A DNA stretch of 5,310 nucleotides. Source: Thalassospiraceae bacterium (GTDB taxonomy: Bacteria > Pseudomonadota > Alphaproteobacteria > Rhodospirillales > Magnetovibrionaceae). The stretch spans positions 1 to 5,310 of the forward strand of contig DAOWFB010000069.1 in the NCBI GenBank assembly GCA_030638205.1, read 5' to 3'. This document shows, one piece after another, positions 1 through 5,310 of the stretch. Under the pieces are notes generated by a model. It did no database searches and was not told the DNA's origin. It saw only the letters and a program-made list of their open reading frames with translations. The position numbers and the translations under genes were made by a program. Every line of letters starts with the position of its first letter. Positions within the stretch are counted from its first letter, which is position 1.

Positions 1-1
1 A

Positions 2-595
2 TTTATTGCTACGCTGTTGCTTGTGCCAGTTTTATTTACAAGCGGTTGTGCGTCAGAGCCACCGGCAAGCACTTTGCCGGAAATTGGTTTTAGCCATCTT
101 AAAGAAATTAATCTCAAAGCTTCCACGATTGAGATTTCATCTCAATACAAATCACCATTGCAGGCACCATTTGTTGAGCATCGCTTTTCAACTTCGCCAG
201 AAAAAGCAGCCATTAATTGGGCTAAAACCCGTTTGGCCGCTAGCGTTAATGCCAATAACAATGATTTAGGCAAGGCAAAGTTTATAGTTACCGAAGCATC
301 GGTAAAAGAAGTTCTGGTAGAAAAAACAAAAACCGGAGTTGTCGGTGCGTTCACTACAGAACCAACTACAAATTATTTTGCCAAGCTTGAGGCACAATTA
401 ATAATAGAATCCTCTGCCGATAAAGCAGGCGGAGAAATAATCGTTAAGGCCAACCGCAATATTTTAATTCACGAAGATGTTTCATTGGCTGAACGTGAAC
501 GCATTTGGCTGGAAATGGTTGAAACGCTGATGGTTGATTTCAACAATGAAATGGAAAGTAGAATACAAACCCACTTTTCCCAGTTTATTGAATAA
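2..595 (+). CDS. Predicted lipoprotein of unknown function, 5' end outside the window
   Basis: Seen: the frame is open from the first base, so the start codon and the charged signal-peptide N-terminus lie upstream. The visible part begins with a hydrophobic run (FIATLLLVPVLF) leading into a lipobox-like TSGC, whose cysteine is codon 47-49. Cleavage there would leave a lipid-anchored protein of 182 residues ending at TAA 593-595. The residue after the cysteine is Ala, not Asp, which under the Lol rule favours the outer membrane. The mature part is soluble and mixed alpha/beta, with a conserved-looking segment PFVEHRFSTSPEKAAINWA, a central VTEASVKEVLV strand and a C-terminal amphipathic helix (ERERIWLEMVETLMVDFNNE). 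From memory, similar uncharacterised lipoproteins occur in Rhodospirillales-type alphaproteobacteria; no function is known to me. It is convergent with trkH, with 4 bp between stop codons. Confident as a gene and lipoprotein; function unknown. Confidence 0.8.
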   Translation, partial: FIATLLLVPVLFTSGCASEPPASTLPEIGFSHLKEINLKASTIEISSQYKSPLQAPFVEHRFSTSPEKAAINWAKTRLAASVNANNNDLGKAKFIVTEASVKEVLVEKTKTGVVGAFTTEPTTNYFAKLEAQLIIESSADKAGGEIIVKANRNILIHEDVSLAERERIWLEMVETLMVDFNNEMESRIQTHFSQFIE

Positions 596-599
596 CGCC

Positions 600-2045
600 T
601 TATCCGCGCCAGAAAGCACGGGAAAACAATACCAATACCGTAAATAATTCCAGCCGCCCTAGTAGCATTCCCGCTGCCAGCAGCCACTTGGCCATGTCCG
701 GCATGGATTGAAAATTGCCCGCAGGCCCGGTAATTGGCCCCAGCGCCGGGCCAACGTTGGAAATTGCGGTGGCGGCACTTGATATTGCGGTCAGGAAATC
801 AAGCCCCAACATGCCCAAGCCTAGTGCGAGGAAAGCAAAGCTTAATCCAAATACAAAAAAGAAACTCAAAACCGATATGATAACTTCATCGGGAACCGGG
901 CGATTATTATAATAGGGTATGAAAACCCCATGTGGTTGTAACAGGTGGCTAATTTGCACCTTGGCCGCAGCATAAAGCACTTGAAAACGAAAAACTTTTA
1001 TGCCGCAGGTGGTGGAACCAGCACAGCCGCCGATGAACATTATGAAAAAGAATACCGGCAAAGCAAAGCTGCCCCACATGCTGTAATCGGCGGTGGCGTA
1101 GCCAGTTCCGGTCATTACCGAAACCACGTTAAAGGCGGAATAACGAAATGCGGCGATGGGGTCCATTCCGGTATTGATGGTCAAAAGAACCGCCACAACC
1201 ACAACGATTGAAGCTGCAATTCCAATAAATCCGCGAACCTGCTCATCGCGCCATATTAACCACGGCTTCCCGCGAATTGCTTGCAGGTACAGCAAAAAAG
1301 GCAACGAGCCAACTATCATTCCGATGGTTATAATTACATCTATTACCCAACTGTTGAAATGACCGACCGAAGCATCCGATGTGGAAAATCCGCCGGTTGC
1401 TATGGTGGTCATTGCGTGGACGGTTGATTCCAGCGGGTTCATACCGGCAATCCATAACGCAACAGCGCAAAGCGCGGTAAGGCCAATAAAAATAATAACC
1501 AATGCTGCAGAAATTTGTGCGGCGCGGGGCAGAACTTTTTCGCCGGTATCAAATGCCTCAACCTTGAAAAGCTTCATGCCGCCAACGCCCATCATTGGCA
1601 TAACGGCGATTGCCATAACAATAATACCCAAACCGCCCAACCACTGTAAAATACCGCGCCACAGCAATATGCCCGGTGGTGCGCTATCAAGGCCTGCAAT
1701 AACGGTTGAACCGGTGGTTGTTATGCCGCTCATGGATTCAAAAAATGCATCGGTGAACGACATATTTAATTCGGAAAACATAAATGGAAGTGATGCAAAT
1801 AGGGTAAGTGCTAGCCACGAAACGGTTGTCATGGCAAATGCTTGGCGAACGTTAAGGTTTACTTTTTCCGACGAGCTAGTAAGGGTCAGCGAAACACCGA
1901 CAAAAAGCGTTAGTCCAGCCGATACCGCAAATACTTGCCAATCGGGATTTCCCGCCACCGCATCGACCAGTGCGGGTATGCACATGGCAATGGCCAGTGT
2001 CGCAAGCAAGGTGCCTACAATTAGCAATACTGGACGGAAATCCAT
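600..2045 (-). CDS. trkH: Trk-type potassium uptake protein, membrane subunit TrkH
   Basis: Pore-forming inner-membrane subunit of the Trk potassium uptake system, which normally works with the cytoplasmic NAD/nucleotide-binding subunit TrkA (not in this window). Numbering from TTG 2048 (482 residues, usual for TrkH), four pore-loop repeats are visible: SGITTTGSTV (107-116), TTIATGGFST (214-223), VMTGTGYAT (311-319) and AISNVGPALG (428-437). Their glycines line the family's selectivity filter. The intramembrane gating loop of the third repeat, FIGGCAGSTTCGIKVFR (338-354), is intact, and GRLELFTVLVLF (464-475) near the end is also typical. The protein is hydrophobic throughout. Start: ATG at 2043-2045 is directly preceded by an in-frame TTG (2046-2048). 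The AGGGG at 2059-2063 is 13 nt from ATG and 10 nt from TTG, so either may be used; they differ by one residue. It lies about 150 bp behind folE and is probably its own unit or reached by read-through. Family call very secure. Confidence 0.96.
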   Translation of the reverse strand: MDFRPVLLIVGTLLATLAIAMCIPALVDAVAGNPDWQVFAVSAGLTLFVGVSLTLTSSSEKVNLNVRQAFAMTTVSWLALTLFASLPFMFSELNMSFTDAFFESMSGITTTGSTVIAGLDSAPPGILLWRGILQWLGGLGIIVMAIAVMPMMGVGGMKLFKVEAFDTGEKVLPRAAQISAALVIIFIGLTALCAVALWIAGMNPLESTVHAMTTIATGGFSTSDASVGHFNSWVIDVIITIGMIVGSLPFLLYLQAIRGKPWLIWRDEQVRGFIGIAASIVVVVAVLLTINTGMDPIAAFRYSAFNVVSVMTGTGYATADYSMWGSFALPVFFFIMFIGGCAGSTTCGIKVFRFQVLYAAAKVQISHLLQPHGVFIPYYNNRPVPDEVIISVLSFFFVFGLSFAFLALGLGMLGLDFLTAISSAATAISNVGPALGPITGPAGNFQSMPDMAKWLLAAGMLLGRLELFTVLVLFSRAFWRG

Positions 2046-2058
2046 CAAATTTAATTAT

Positions 2059-2063
2059 CCCCT
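2059..2063 (-). promoter_or_regulatory. Possible ribosome binding site of trkH
   Basis: Minus-strand AGGGG, 10 nt before TTG 2048 and 13 nt before ATG 2045. The spacing is long for both, so the site does not settle which start is used, and trkH may be translated only modestly. It is the only purine-rich core near either start. Confidence 0.5.
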
Positions 2064-2172
2064 AGTTGGTTAGTCTAGTCGCTCAATAAAAATAGATTGT
2101 CACCCTAACAGGTTAAATTTTCCTTCTAAAGGGCGCAATAATGCTGATATTTGGGGGAAAAGACGCAAAGGC

Positions 2173-2203
2173 GGTTTTTTGGCTTGGGTTGAAAGCCTAA
2201 ACC
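2173..2203 (-). terminator. Imperfect hairpin over the folE stop codon, weak terminator candidate
   Basis: On the minus strand GGTTT-A-GGCTT, a 7-nt loop, then AAGCC-AAA-AAACC can pair into two 5-bp stems separated by a 1x3 internal loop. The 5' arm overlaps the folE stop codon (2197-2199). The 3' side is followed by GCCTTTGCGTCTTTTC, which is pyrimidine-rich but not a clean U tract, and the six-A run lies inside the stem. It could stop or slow transcription at the end of apaG-folE, or protect the 3' end, but it is not a textbook intrinsic terminator. On the plus strand no T tract follows. Confidence 0.3.
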
Positions 2204-2844
2204 AGCTCGTGTGCGGTGGATGACGGATTTCCTACCATGGAAAGAAACTCGCGCCGGGTTGCCTGATTGTTGCGGAACGCACCTAACATTTTTGATGTAA
2301 CCATGGTTACACCCGGTTTATGCACACCACGGCACGTCATACATTGGTGGGCTGCTTCAATTACAATGGCAACGCCTTCTGGTTGGAGCACATCATTTAT
2401 GGCACCGGCTATTTGGGCGGTCATTTTTTCTTGTATCTGTAAGCGTTGGGCATAAATCTCGACCACACGGGCTAATTTGGAAATGCCAATAACACGATTT
2501 TTAGGAAGATAGGCAACATGGGCTTTACCGATTATGGGTGCCATGTGATGTTCGCAATGAGATTCAAAGCGAATATCTTTTAACAGAACCATTTCGTCAT
2601 AACCTTCGACCTCTTCAAAGGTGCGTTGCAGTATTTCTTTTGGATCCGCCAGGTAGCCTTGAAAATATTCTTCATATGCCCTGACAACGCGCCCCGGTGT
2701 ATCAATCAAGCCTTCGCGCTCGGGGTTATCGCCGGCCCACATGATAAGCGTGCGGACGGCTTCTTCCGCTGCCTCGCGGGTTGGGCGATTATCTTTTACA
2801 ATGCTCAATGGGTTTAATGAGTTTGTTTGTTTGGGGCTGCTCAA
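2197..2844 (-). CDS. folE: GTP cyclohydrolase I (EC 3.5.4.16)
   Basis: Converts GTP to 7,8-dihydroneopterin triphosphate and formate in the cytoplasm, the first step of tetrahydrofolate synthesis; in many bacteria the product also feeds queuosine. Single-domain type I enzyme of 215 residues, a usual length. Seen: helical N-terminus RPTREAAEEAVRTLIMWAGD (20-39), then DTPGRVVRAYEEYF (48-61), the zinc/active-site motif SHCEHHMAPIIGKAHVAYLP (95-114), IGISKLARVVEIYAQRLQIQ (119-138), and QCMTCRGV (167-174). By alignment with E. coli FolE the zinc ligands are C97, H100 and C168, all present. The start is TTG at 2842-2844: a GGGAG lies 8 nt upstream, no ATG occurs until residue 35 inside the conserved helix, and the TTG shares its bases with the TGA of apaG (TTGA). 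It is therefore probably translated by coupling to apaG. Active-site residues are complete and the protein should be functional. Confidence 0.97.
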   Translation of the reverse strand: MSSPKQTNSLNPLSIVKDNRPTREAAEEAVRTLIMWAGDNPEREGLIDTPGRVVRAYEEYFQGYLADPKEILQRTFEEVEGYDEMVLLKDIRFESHCEHHMAPIIGKAHVAYLPKNRVIGISKLARVVEIYAQRLQIQEKMTAQIAGAINDVLQPEGVAIVIEAAHQCMTCRGVHKPGVTMVTSKMLGAFRNNQATRREFLSMVGNPSSTAHELV

Positions 2845-3281
2845 TTTACCAACTCCCGCTGATAGGGGCTATCCAATGAAAAAGCAGGAATTTCTACATC
2901 GAAAATCTCACCAGTGGTGGTCTCCCCAGCGGTTATTTCCATTGTGTAGCTGCCGGACATAATGCCCGATGATGTGCGAAGCGGTGTTCCGGACGTGTAT
3001 TCGAACACCTGGCCCGGTTCAAGCAGTGGCTGTTCACCCACAACGCCTTGGCCGTCTACTTCGTGCCTAGTACCGTTGGCATCGGTAATGCACCAGTGAC
3101 GTTTTCTCAAGCGAACCGTTTCAATTCCGTTATTAGCGATGCTTACATGGTAGGCCCATATATAGCGTGCTTCATCGGGGTCAGATTCAGCAGGAAGGAA
3201 TTCTGGCTCAACCGTAACCGCGATAGCGCGGGTTGTTGCCATGTACTGGCCACCGATTTCAGAATAAATCTGGTTTTGCAT
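2841..3281 (-). CDS. apaG: ApaG-domain protein (DUF525, Fn3-like fold)
   Basis: Small soluble protein of the ApaG family, a beta-sandwich fold found in bacteria and as a domain in eukaryotic FBXO3 and PolDIP2. Bacterial ApaG is often labelled a Co2+/Mg2+ efflux protein (CorD) from old mutant phenotypes. It has no membrane segment and no proven biochemical activity, so that label should be read loosely. Seen: ATTRAIAVTVEPEFLP (15-30), RYIWAYHVSIANNG (39-52), the glycine-rich hallmark GQGVVGEQPLLEPG (77-90), FEYTSGTPLRTSSGIMSG (93-110) and FDVEIPAFSLDSP (127-139). The sequence is complete at 146 residues, slightly long for the family because of about 13 extra N-terminal residues. ATG 3279-3281 is chosen because AGGAG lies 7 nt upstream; Met14 is an alternative that would give a more usual length. 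The TGA stop overlaps the folE start (TTGA), suggesting one transcript and coupled translation. Confidence 0.95.
   Translation of the reverse strand: MQNQIYSEIGGQYMATTRAIAVTVEPEFLPAESDPDEARYIWAYHVSIANNGIETVRLRKRHWCITDANGTRHEVDGQGVVGEQPLLEPGQVFEYTSGTPLRTSSGIMSGSYTMEITAGETTTGEIFDVEIPAFSLDSPYQRELVN
2853..2857 (-). promoter_or_regulatory. Ribosome binding site of folE
   Basis: Minus-strand GGGAG, 8 nt before TTG 2844 and inside the last codons of apaG. It is the main evidence for the TTG start, and its position within apaG fits coupled translation of the pair. Confidence 0.7.
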
Positions 3282-3288
3282 TTAATTG

Positions 3289-3293
3289 CTCCT
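3289..3293 (-). promoter_or_regulatory. Ribosome binding site of apaG
   Basis: Minus-strand AGGAG, 7 nt before ATG 3281: a strong Shine-Dalgarno core at good spacing. It favours ATG 3281 over the internal Met14 codon, which has only a GGTGG upstream. Confidence 0.8.
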
Positions 3294-3301
3294 AAACACT
3301 C

Positions 3302-3382
3302 AAAACTGGCACAACAAGGCGTGGATTATTCCCGTATATTTGGTAATGAATAGAGAGATTGTCCAGTCTTTTCGCCAGTTTT
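3302..3382. repeat. Nine-bp inverted repeat in the leader of apaG
   Basis: AAAACTGGC at 3302-3310 and its exact reverse complement GCCAGTTTT at 3374-3382, separated by 63 bp, fill the gap between the radical SAM gene and apaG. In a minus-strand transcript the two arms could pair, with the 3' arm ending 8 nt before the apaG ribosome binding site. It could be a leader structure, part of a protein-binding site, or chance: a match this long is expected by chance in a few percent of gaps of this size. No convincing -35/-10 pair was found in the gap. Confidence 0.35.
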
Positions 3383-3388
3383 TATATA

Positions 3389-4333
3389 CTAGGACGAGCA
3401 CGAGGCCCCGCCAAGTACGCAAAATTTGGCGCAATGCGGGTGATTTAGGGCAACTGGGCCAAGTGCCCCCTTAAGCGATGCGCCCATATCGAATTTGGGG
3501 TCATAGGGCAATAACGTGCATGGAACCACCTGCGGCAAACTATCGCCTTTGCGCAAAACAACCATACGTGAATTGGCACACATTTGGGCATCTGGTCTGA
3601 CATTCAATATGCCCCAACAAGCAGTTGTTATTTCTGGTACGTCCATAGTTTCGTCCATTTCCGGAAACAGAATCAATCGCGCACTGTCAAACGCATCAAG
3701 CTCAAGCCCGAGACGGTCAAACAATTTTTTATATTCAGCCCGGGTTGTGGGTTCGTTTTCGTCCCACATGGTACGTCCGGCTACATCAACGTTAAAACCG
3801 TTTTCGATTAGCCAGCCAAGACCACGTATCATTGGCTCCCATGACTTGGGCCCGCGCTCAAGCTCATGGCGCTCAGGTAAATAATGATCAATTGAAACGC
3901 GTATTTTAAGCTTGTCAGCAAATTCTGATTTAAGAATTTTTAATTCTTTGCGTTTTTGCCAAATTGGTTTCATGGCATTGCTAAGAACCAGCGCACTAAA
4001 GCCCGAACGCAAAACCAATTCAAGCATTTGAATGATATCTGGGTTCATGAAGGGCTCGCCTCCGGTGAAGCCAATTTCATGTACGTTTATTTTTTTAGTA
4101 GTTTCAGATAATTTGATTTCATCAATAAAATTTTTAACATGATTTAACGAAATGTATGAAAGGTCATCTTTTTTAGGGCCCGATTTCATATAACAATTTT
4201 TGCATTCAATATTGCAAAGGCTGCCTGTATTAAACCAAAGGGTTTCCAAACGCGAAAGCGCGACATTTGCCCGGGGCTCGCCCTTGGCTGTAATTTTTGG
4301 GTGCTGGAATTTTTCTGGGTTTAAAATATTCAT
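3389..4333 (-). CDS. Radical SAM protein with six C-terminal cysteines (SPASM-like), substrate unknown
   Basis: Radical SAM enzyme of 314 residues that should use a [4Fe-4S] cluster and S-adenosylmethionine to start radical chemistry. Seen: the CxxxCxxC cluster motif SLCNIECKNCYM (C40, C44, C47), the SAM-contacting EIGFTGGEPFMNP (86-98) with GGE at 91-93, and barrel strands such as FSALVLSNAMKP (112-123) and LKIRVSIDHY (142-151). The C-terminal third has C239, C252, C272 (in VVPC), C301, C305 and C312, the last three in HCAKFCVLGGASC. This order and spacing resembles SPASM/Twitch domains that hold auxiliary Fe-S clusters. From memory, close relatives are widespread in alphaproteobacteria as 'radical SAM protein' with no assigned reaction. 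It lies 27 bp behind the PAP2-like gene and probably shares its transcript. No precursor peptide is visible nearby, so a RiPP role is not supported. The upstream AGGTG is 11 nt from ATG, a weak site. A roughly 60-bp stretch near its 5' end is unusually AT-rich. Fold certain, function unknown. Confidence 0.92.
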   Translation of the reverse strand: MNILNPEKFQHPKITAKGEPRANVALSRLETLWFNTGSLCNIECKNCYMKSGPKKDDLSYISLNHVKNFIDEIKLSETTKKINVHEIGFTGGEPFMNPDIIQMLELVLRSGFSALVLSNAMKPIWQKRKELKILKSEFADKLKIRVSIDHYLPERHELERGPKSWEPMIRGLGWLIENGFNVDVAGRTMWDENEPTTRAEYKKLFDRLGLELDAFDSARLILFPEMDETMDVPEITTACWGILNVRPDAQMCANSRMVVLRKGDSLPQVVPCTLLPYDPKFDMGASLKGALGPVALNHPHCAKFCVLGGASCSS

Positions 4334-4360
4334 TACAGGTATTACACCTATTTAATAATT

Positions 4361-5310
4361 TTATTTAATAATCTTTTTGGCAATCCACCATATTGCAATG
4401 GCACCAATGACCGAAACATACCCATCAACCGCATAATGCCACCCCAGATGGACCGAGCCAATAAAAATTATTAACACATAAACCCATGCCAAAAATTCCA
4501 AGCGTTTACTGATGGTTCGGGCCAGTAGTGCGACTAGCACCACCTGTGCAATATGCAAAGACGGCATTGCGGCAATGCCCTCGGCGTTATTTATGGCCCC
4601 AATATATCCGGCCCACAGCAGTTTTTGTAAATCGATGGCAAACAATGGGTATTGCTCGTTTACCGCACCAAGGTTTGCCATAAGCTGGCCAAAGCTGGCC
4701 TCAACGCCAACCGCGCCTTCATAAAAACAAGGCCCGGCAGAAGAAAACCCAACTGCTGCAATGCTGCCAAAAAGCACCCACATCAACATATGAGCAAAAA
4801 TAAACCGTGTTCTGCGAACGCTATTTTTATCCAATAAAATTACGGCAAACAGCGTTCCGTAAATAACGTAAAACCAGCTTATGTAAAAACGATCAATAAC
4901 AAATGTCATCCATGGGCTATAAAAAATACCCCATGATATTTGCCACGGATCAAAACCAAAATGTAGCCACCTATCCATGTCGGTAAATATTTTATCCCAA
5001 TATGAAAAAGGTTGGATTATTGGAATTTGTGATTTGAATAATGAAAACGCATTTAAAAACGGCTGGTAAATAACAACCATGACAAGCAACCGTATCCACG
5101 GCGCGGGCCGGGCAAGATTATCTCGCCCGGCAATTAGCATTTGCGCGCTAAGGCTTTTATCGTTTCCGTTGCCGCTTGCGTTTTTCCATAAAATCCATAC
5201 GCCAGAACCAGCCAGAACCAGCAATATATTTGGAATAATTCGGTGGATAATGGTGGAATAAAAATGAATGTACGAGCTAAAGCTGTTTGCAATCTCGCCA
5301 TTGTTTAACC
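4361..5310 (-). CDS. PAP2/Aur1-like integral membrane phosphatase or phospho-headgroup transferase, 5' end outside the window
   Basis: Multi-spanning membrane protein of the PAP2 superfamily, closest by eye to the PAP2_3/Aur1-like (inositol phosphorylceramide synthase-like) branch. Numbering from TTG 5224, conserved motifs are SSAGPCFYEG (161-170), AAMPSLHIAQ (218-227) and SVHLGWHYAVDGY (257-269). H224, H263 and D267 are the expected catalytic residues; the 39- and 4-residue spacings match, from memory, the yeast Aur1 triad. Members hydrolyse or transfer phosphate-linked lipid groups at the membrane surface; substrate here unknown. Upstream of TTG 5224 the frame stays open to the window edge (28 more codons), and that TTG falls inside a hydrophobic helix (NILLVLAGSGVWILW), so the true start lies beyond 5310. 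At least 315 residues are encoded. The stop TAA (4361-4363) is 27 bp before the radical SAM ATG with no terminator between, suggesting an operon. A 10-bp tandem duplication sits in the first visible helix. Confidence 0.85.
   Translation of the reverse strand, partial: LNNGEIANSFSSYIHFYSTIIHRIIPNILLVLAGSGVWILWKNASGNGNDKSLSAQMLIAGRDNLARPAPWIRLLVMVVIYQPFLNAFSLFKSQIPIIQPFSYWDKIFTDMDRWLHFGFDPWQISWGIFYSPWMTFVIDRFYISWFYVIYGTLFAVILLDKNSVRRTRFIFAHMLMWVLFGSIAAVGFSSAGPCFYEGAVGVEASFGQLMANLGAVNEQYPLFAIDLQKLLWAGYIGAINNAEGIAAMPSLHIAQVVLVALLARTISKRLEFLAWVYVLIIFIGSVHLGWHYAVDGYVSVIGAIAIWWIAKKIIK
5201..5220. repeat. Perfect 10-bp tandem duplication inside the PAP2-like gene
   Basis: GCCAGAACCA occurs twice in direct succession (5201-5210, 5211-5220), followed by GC. 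It encodes the LVLAGSG part of a membrane helix. Ten is not a multiple of three, so gain or loss of one copy would shift the reading frame. Only two copies are present, so this may simply be a chance duplication. Confidence 0.6.

Noticed and set aside
17..19. TTG as start codon of the lipoprotein
   Set aside because: It lies within the signal-peptide hydrophobic core, leaving only ten residues before the lipobox cysteine and no positive charge. The frame is open to base 2, so the start is upstream.
6..269. 87-codon plus-strand frame rich in His, Leu and Gln
   Set aside because: It overlaps the lipoprotein in another frame, and its composition is that of an out-of-frame translation.
1381..2073. 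230-codon plus-strand reading frame opposite trkH
   Set aside because: It is antisense to a well-conserved TrkH, its translation looks like no family, and no ribosome binding site supports it.
2071..2080. TAGTC tandem pair upstream of trkH
   Set aside because: Two copies of a 5-bp unit in an AT-rich gap are expected by chance and show no operator symmetry.
2049..2196. Promoter of trkH in the folE-trkH gap
   Set aside because: A GTGACA on the minus strand resembles a -35 box, but nothing like TATAAT sits 16-18 bp downstream. A GATAAT is too close to the start codon to act as a -10. No call was made.
3282..3388. Possible RiPP precursor peptide or small RNA next to the radical SAM gene
   Set aside because: No short frame with a ribosome binding site lies in the gap, and nothing resembles a leader-core peptide. 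The only structure seen is the 9-bp inverted repeat.
5134..5301. Minus-strand 55-codon frame from ATG 5301 as the true N-terminus of the PAP2-like protein
   Set aside because: It would need a 10-bp insertion or a frameshift to join the PAP2 frame, which is itself open to the window edge. Kept only as a low-probability alternative in the findings.

Overview
The window looks like chromosomal DNA of an alphaproteobacterium of moderate, somewhat AT-rich composition. This rests on the FolE, ApaG and TrkH protein sequences, which read like alphaproteobacterial family members, and on a Shine-Dalgarno based layout. It is recognition from memory, not a database search. No RNA gene, CRISPR array, insertion sequence or phage gene was seen.

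Layout. The left end (2-595, plus strand) holds the C-terminal 197 or so residues of a small predicted lipoprotein whose start lies outside the window. It runs tail to tail into trkH, with 4 bp between the two stop codons. Everything else is on the minus strand. In order of transcription: a membrane protein of the PAP2/Aur1-like superfamily, cut by the right edge of the window; a radical SAM protein 27 bp behind it; a 107-bp gap; apaG and folE, which overlap by 4 bp; a gap of about 150 bp; and trkH, a potassium uptake channel subunit.

How the genes work together. There are probably three minus-strand units. (1) PAP2-like plus radical SAM is probably one operon: a membrane enzyme with the His/His/Asp residues of lipid phosphatases and phospho-headgroup transferases, paired with a radical SAM enzyme carrying six extra cysteines at its C-terminus. 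Neither substrate can be read from the sequence, and this pair is the part most likely to hold undescribed biology. (2) apaG-folE is translationally coupled: a small Fn3-like fold protein and GTP cyclohydrolase I, the entry to tetrahydrofolate (and, in many bacteria, queuosine) synthesis. (3) trkH is probably transcribed alone or by read-through; its regulatory partner trkA is not in the window.

Two genes are incomplete at the window edges (lipoprotein and PAP2-like), and the TTG codons at 17 and 5224 are not their true starts. No convincing sigma70 promoter was found, and only one weak terminator candidate. All functional calls are homology by eye.
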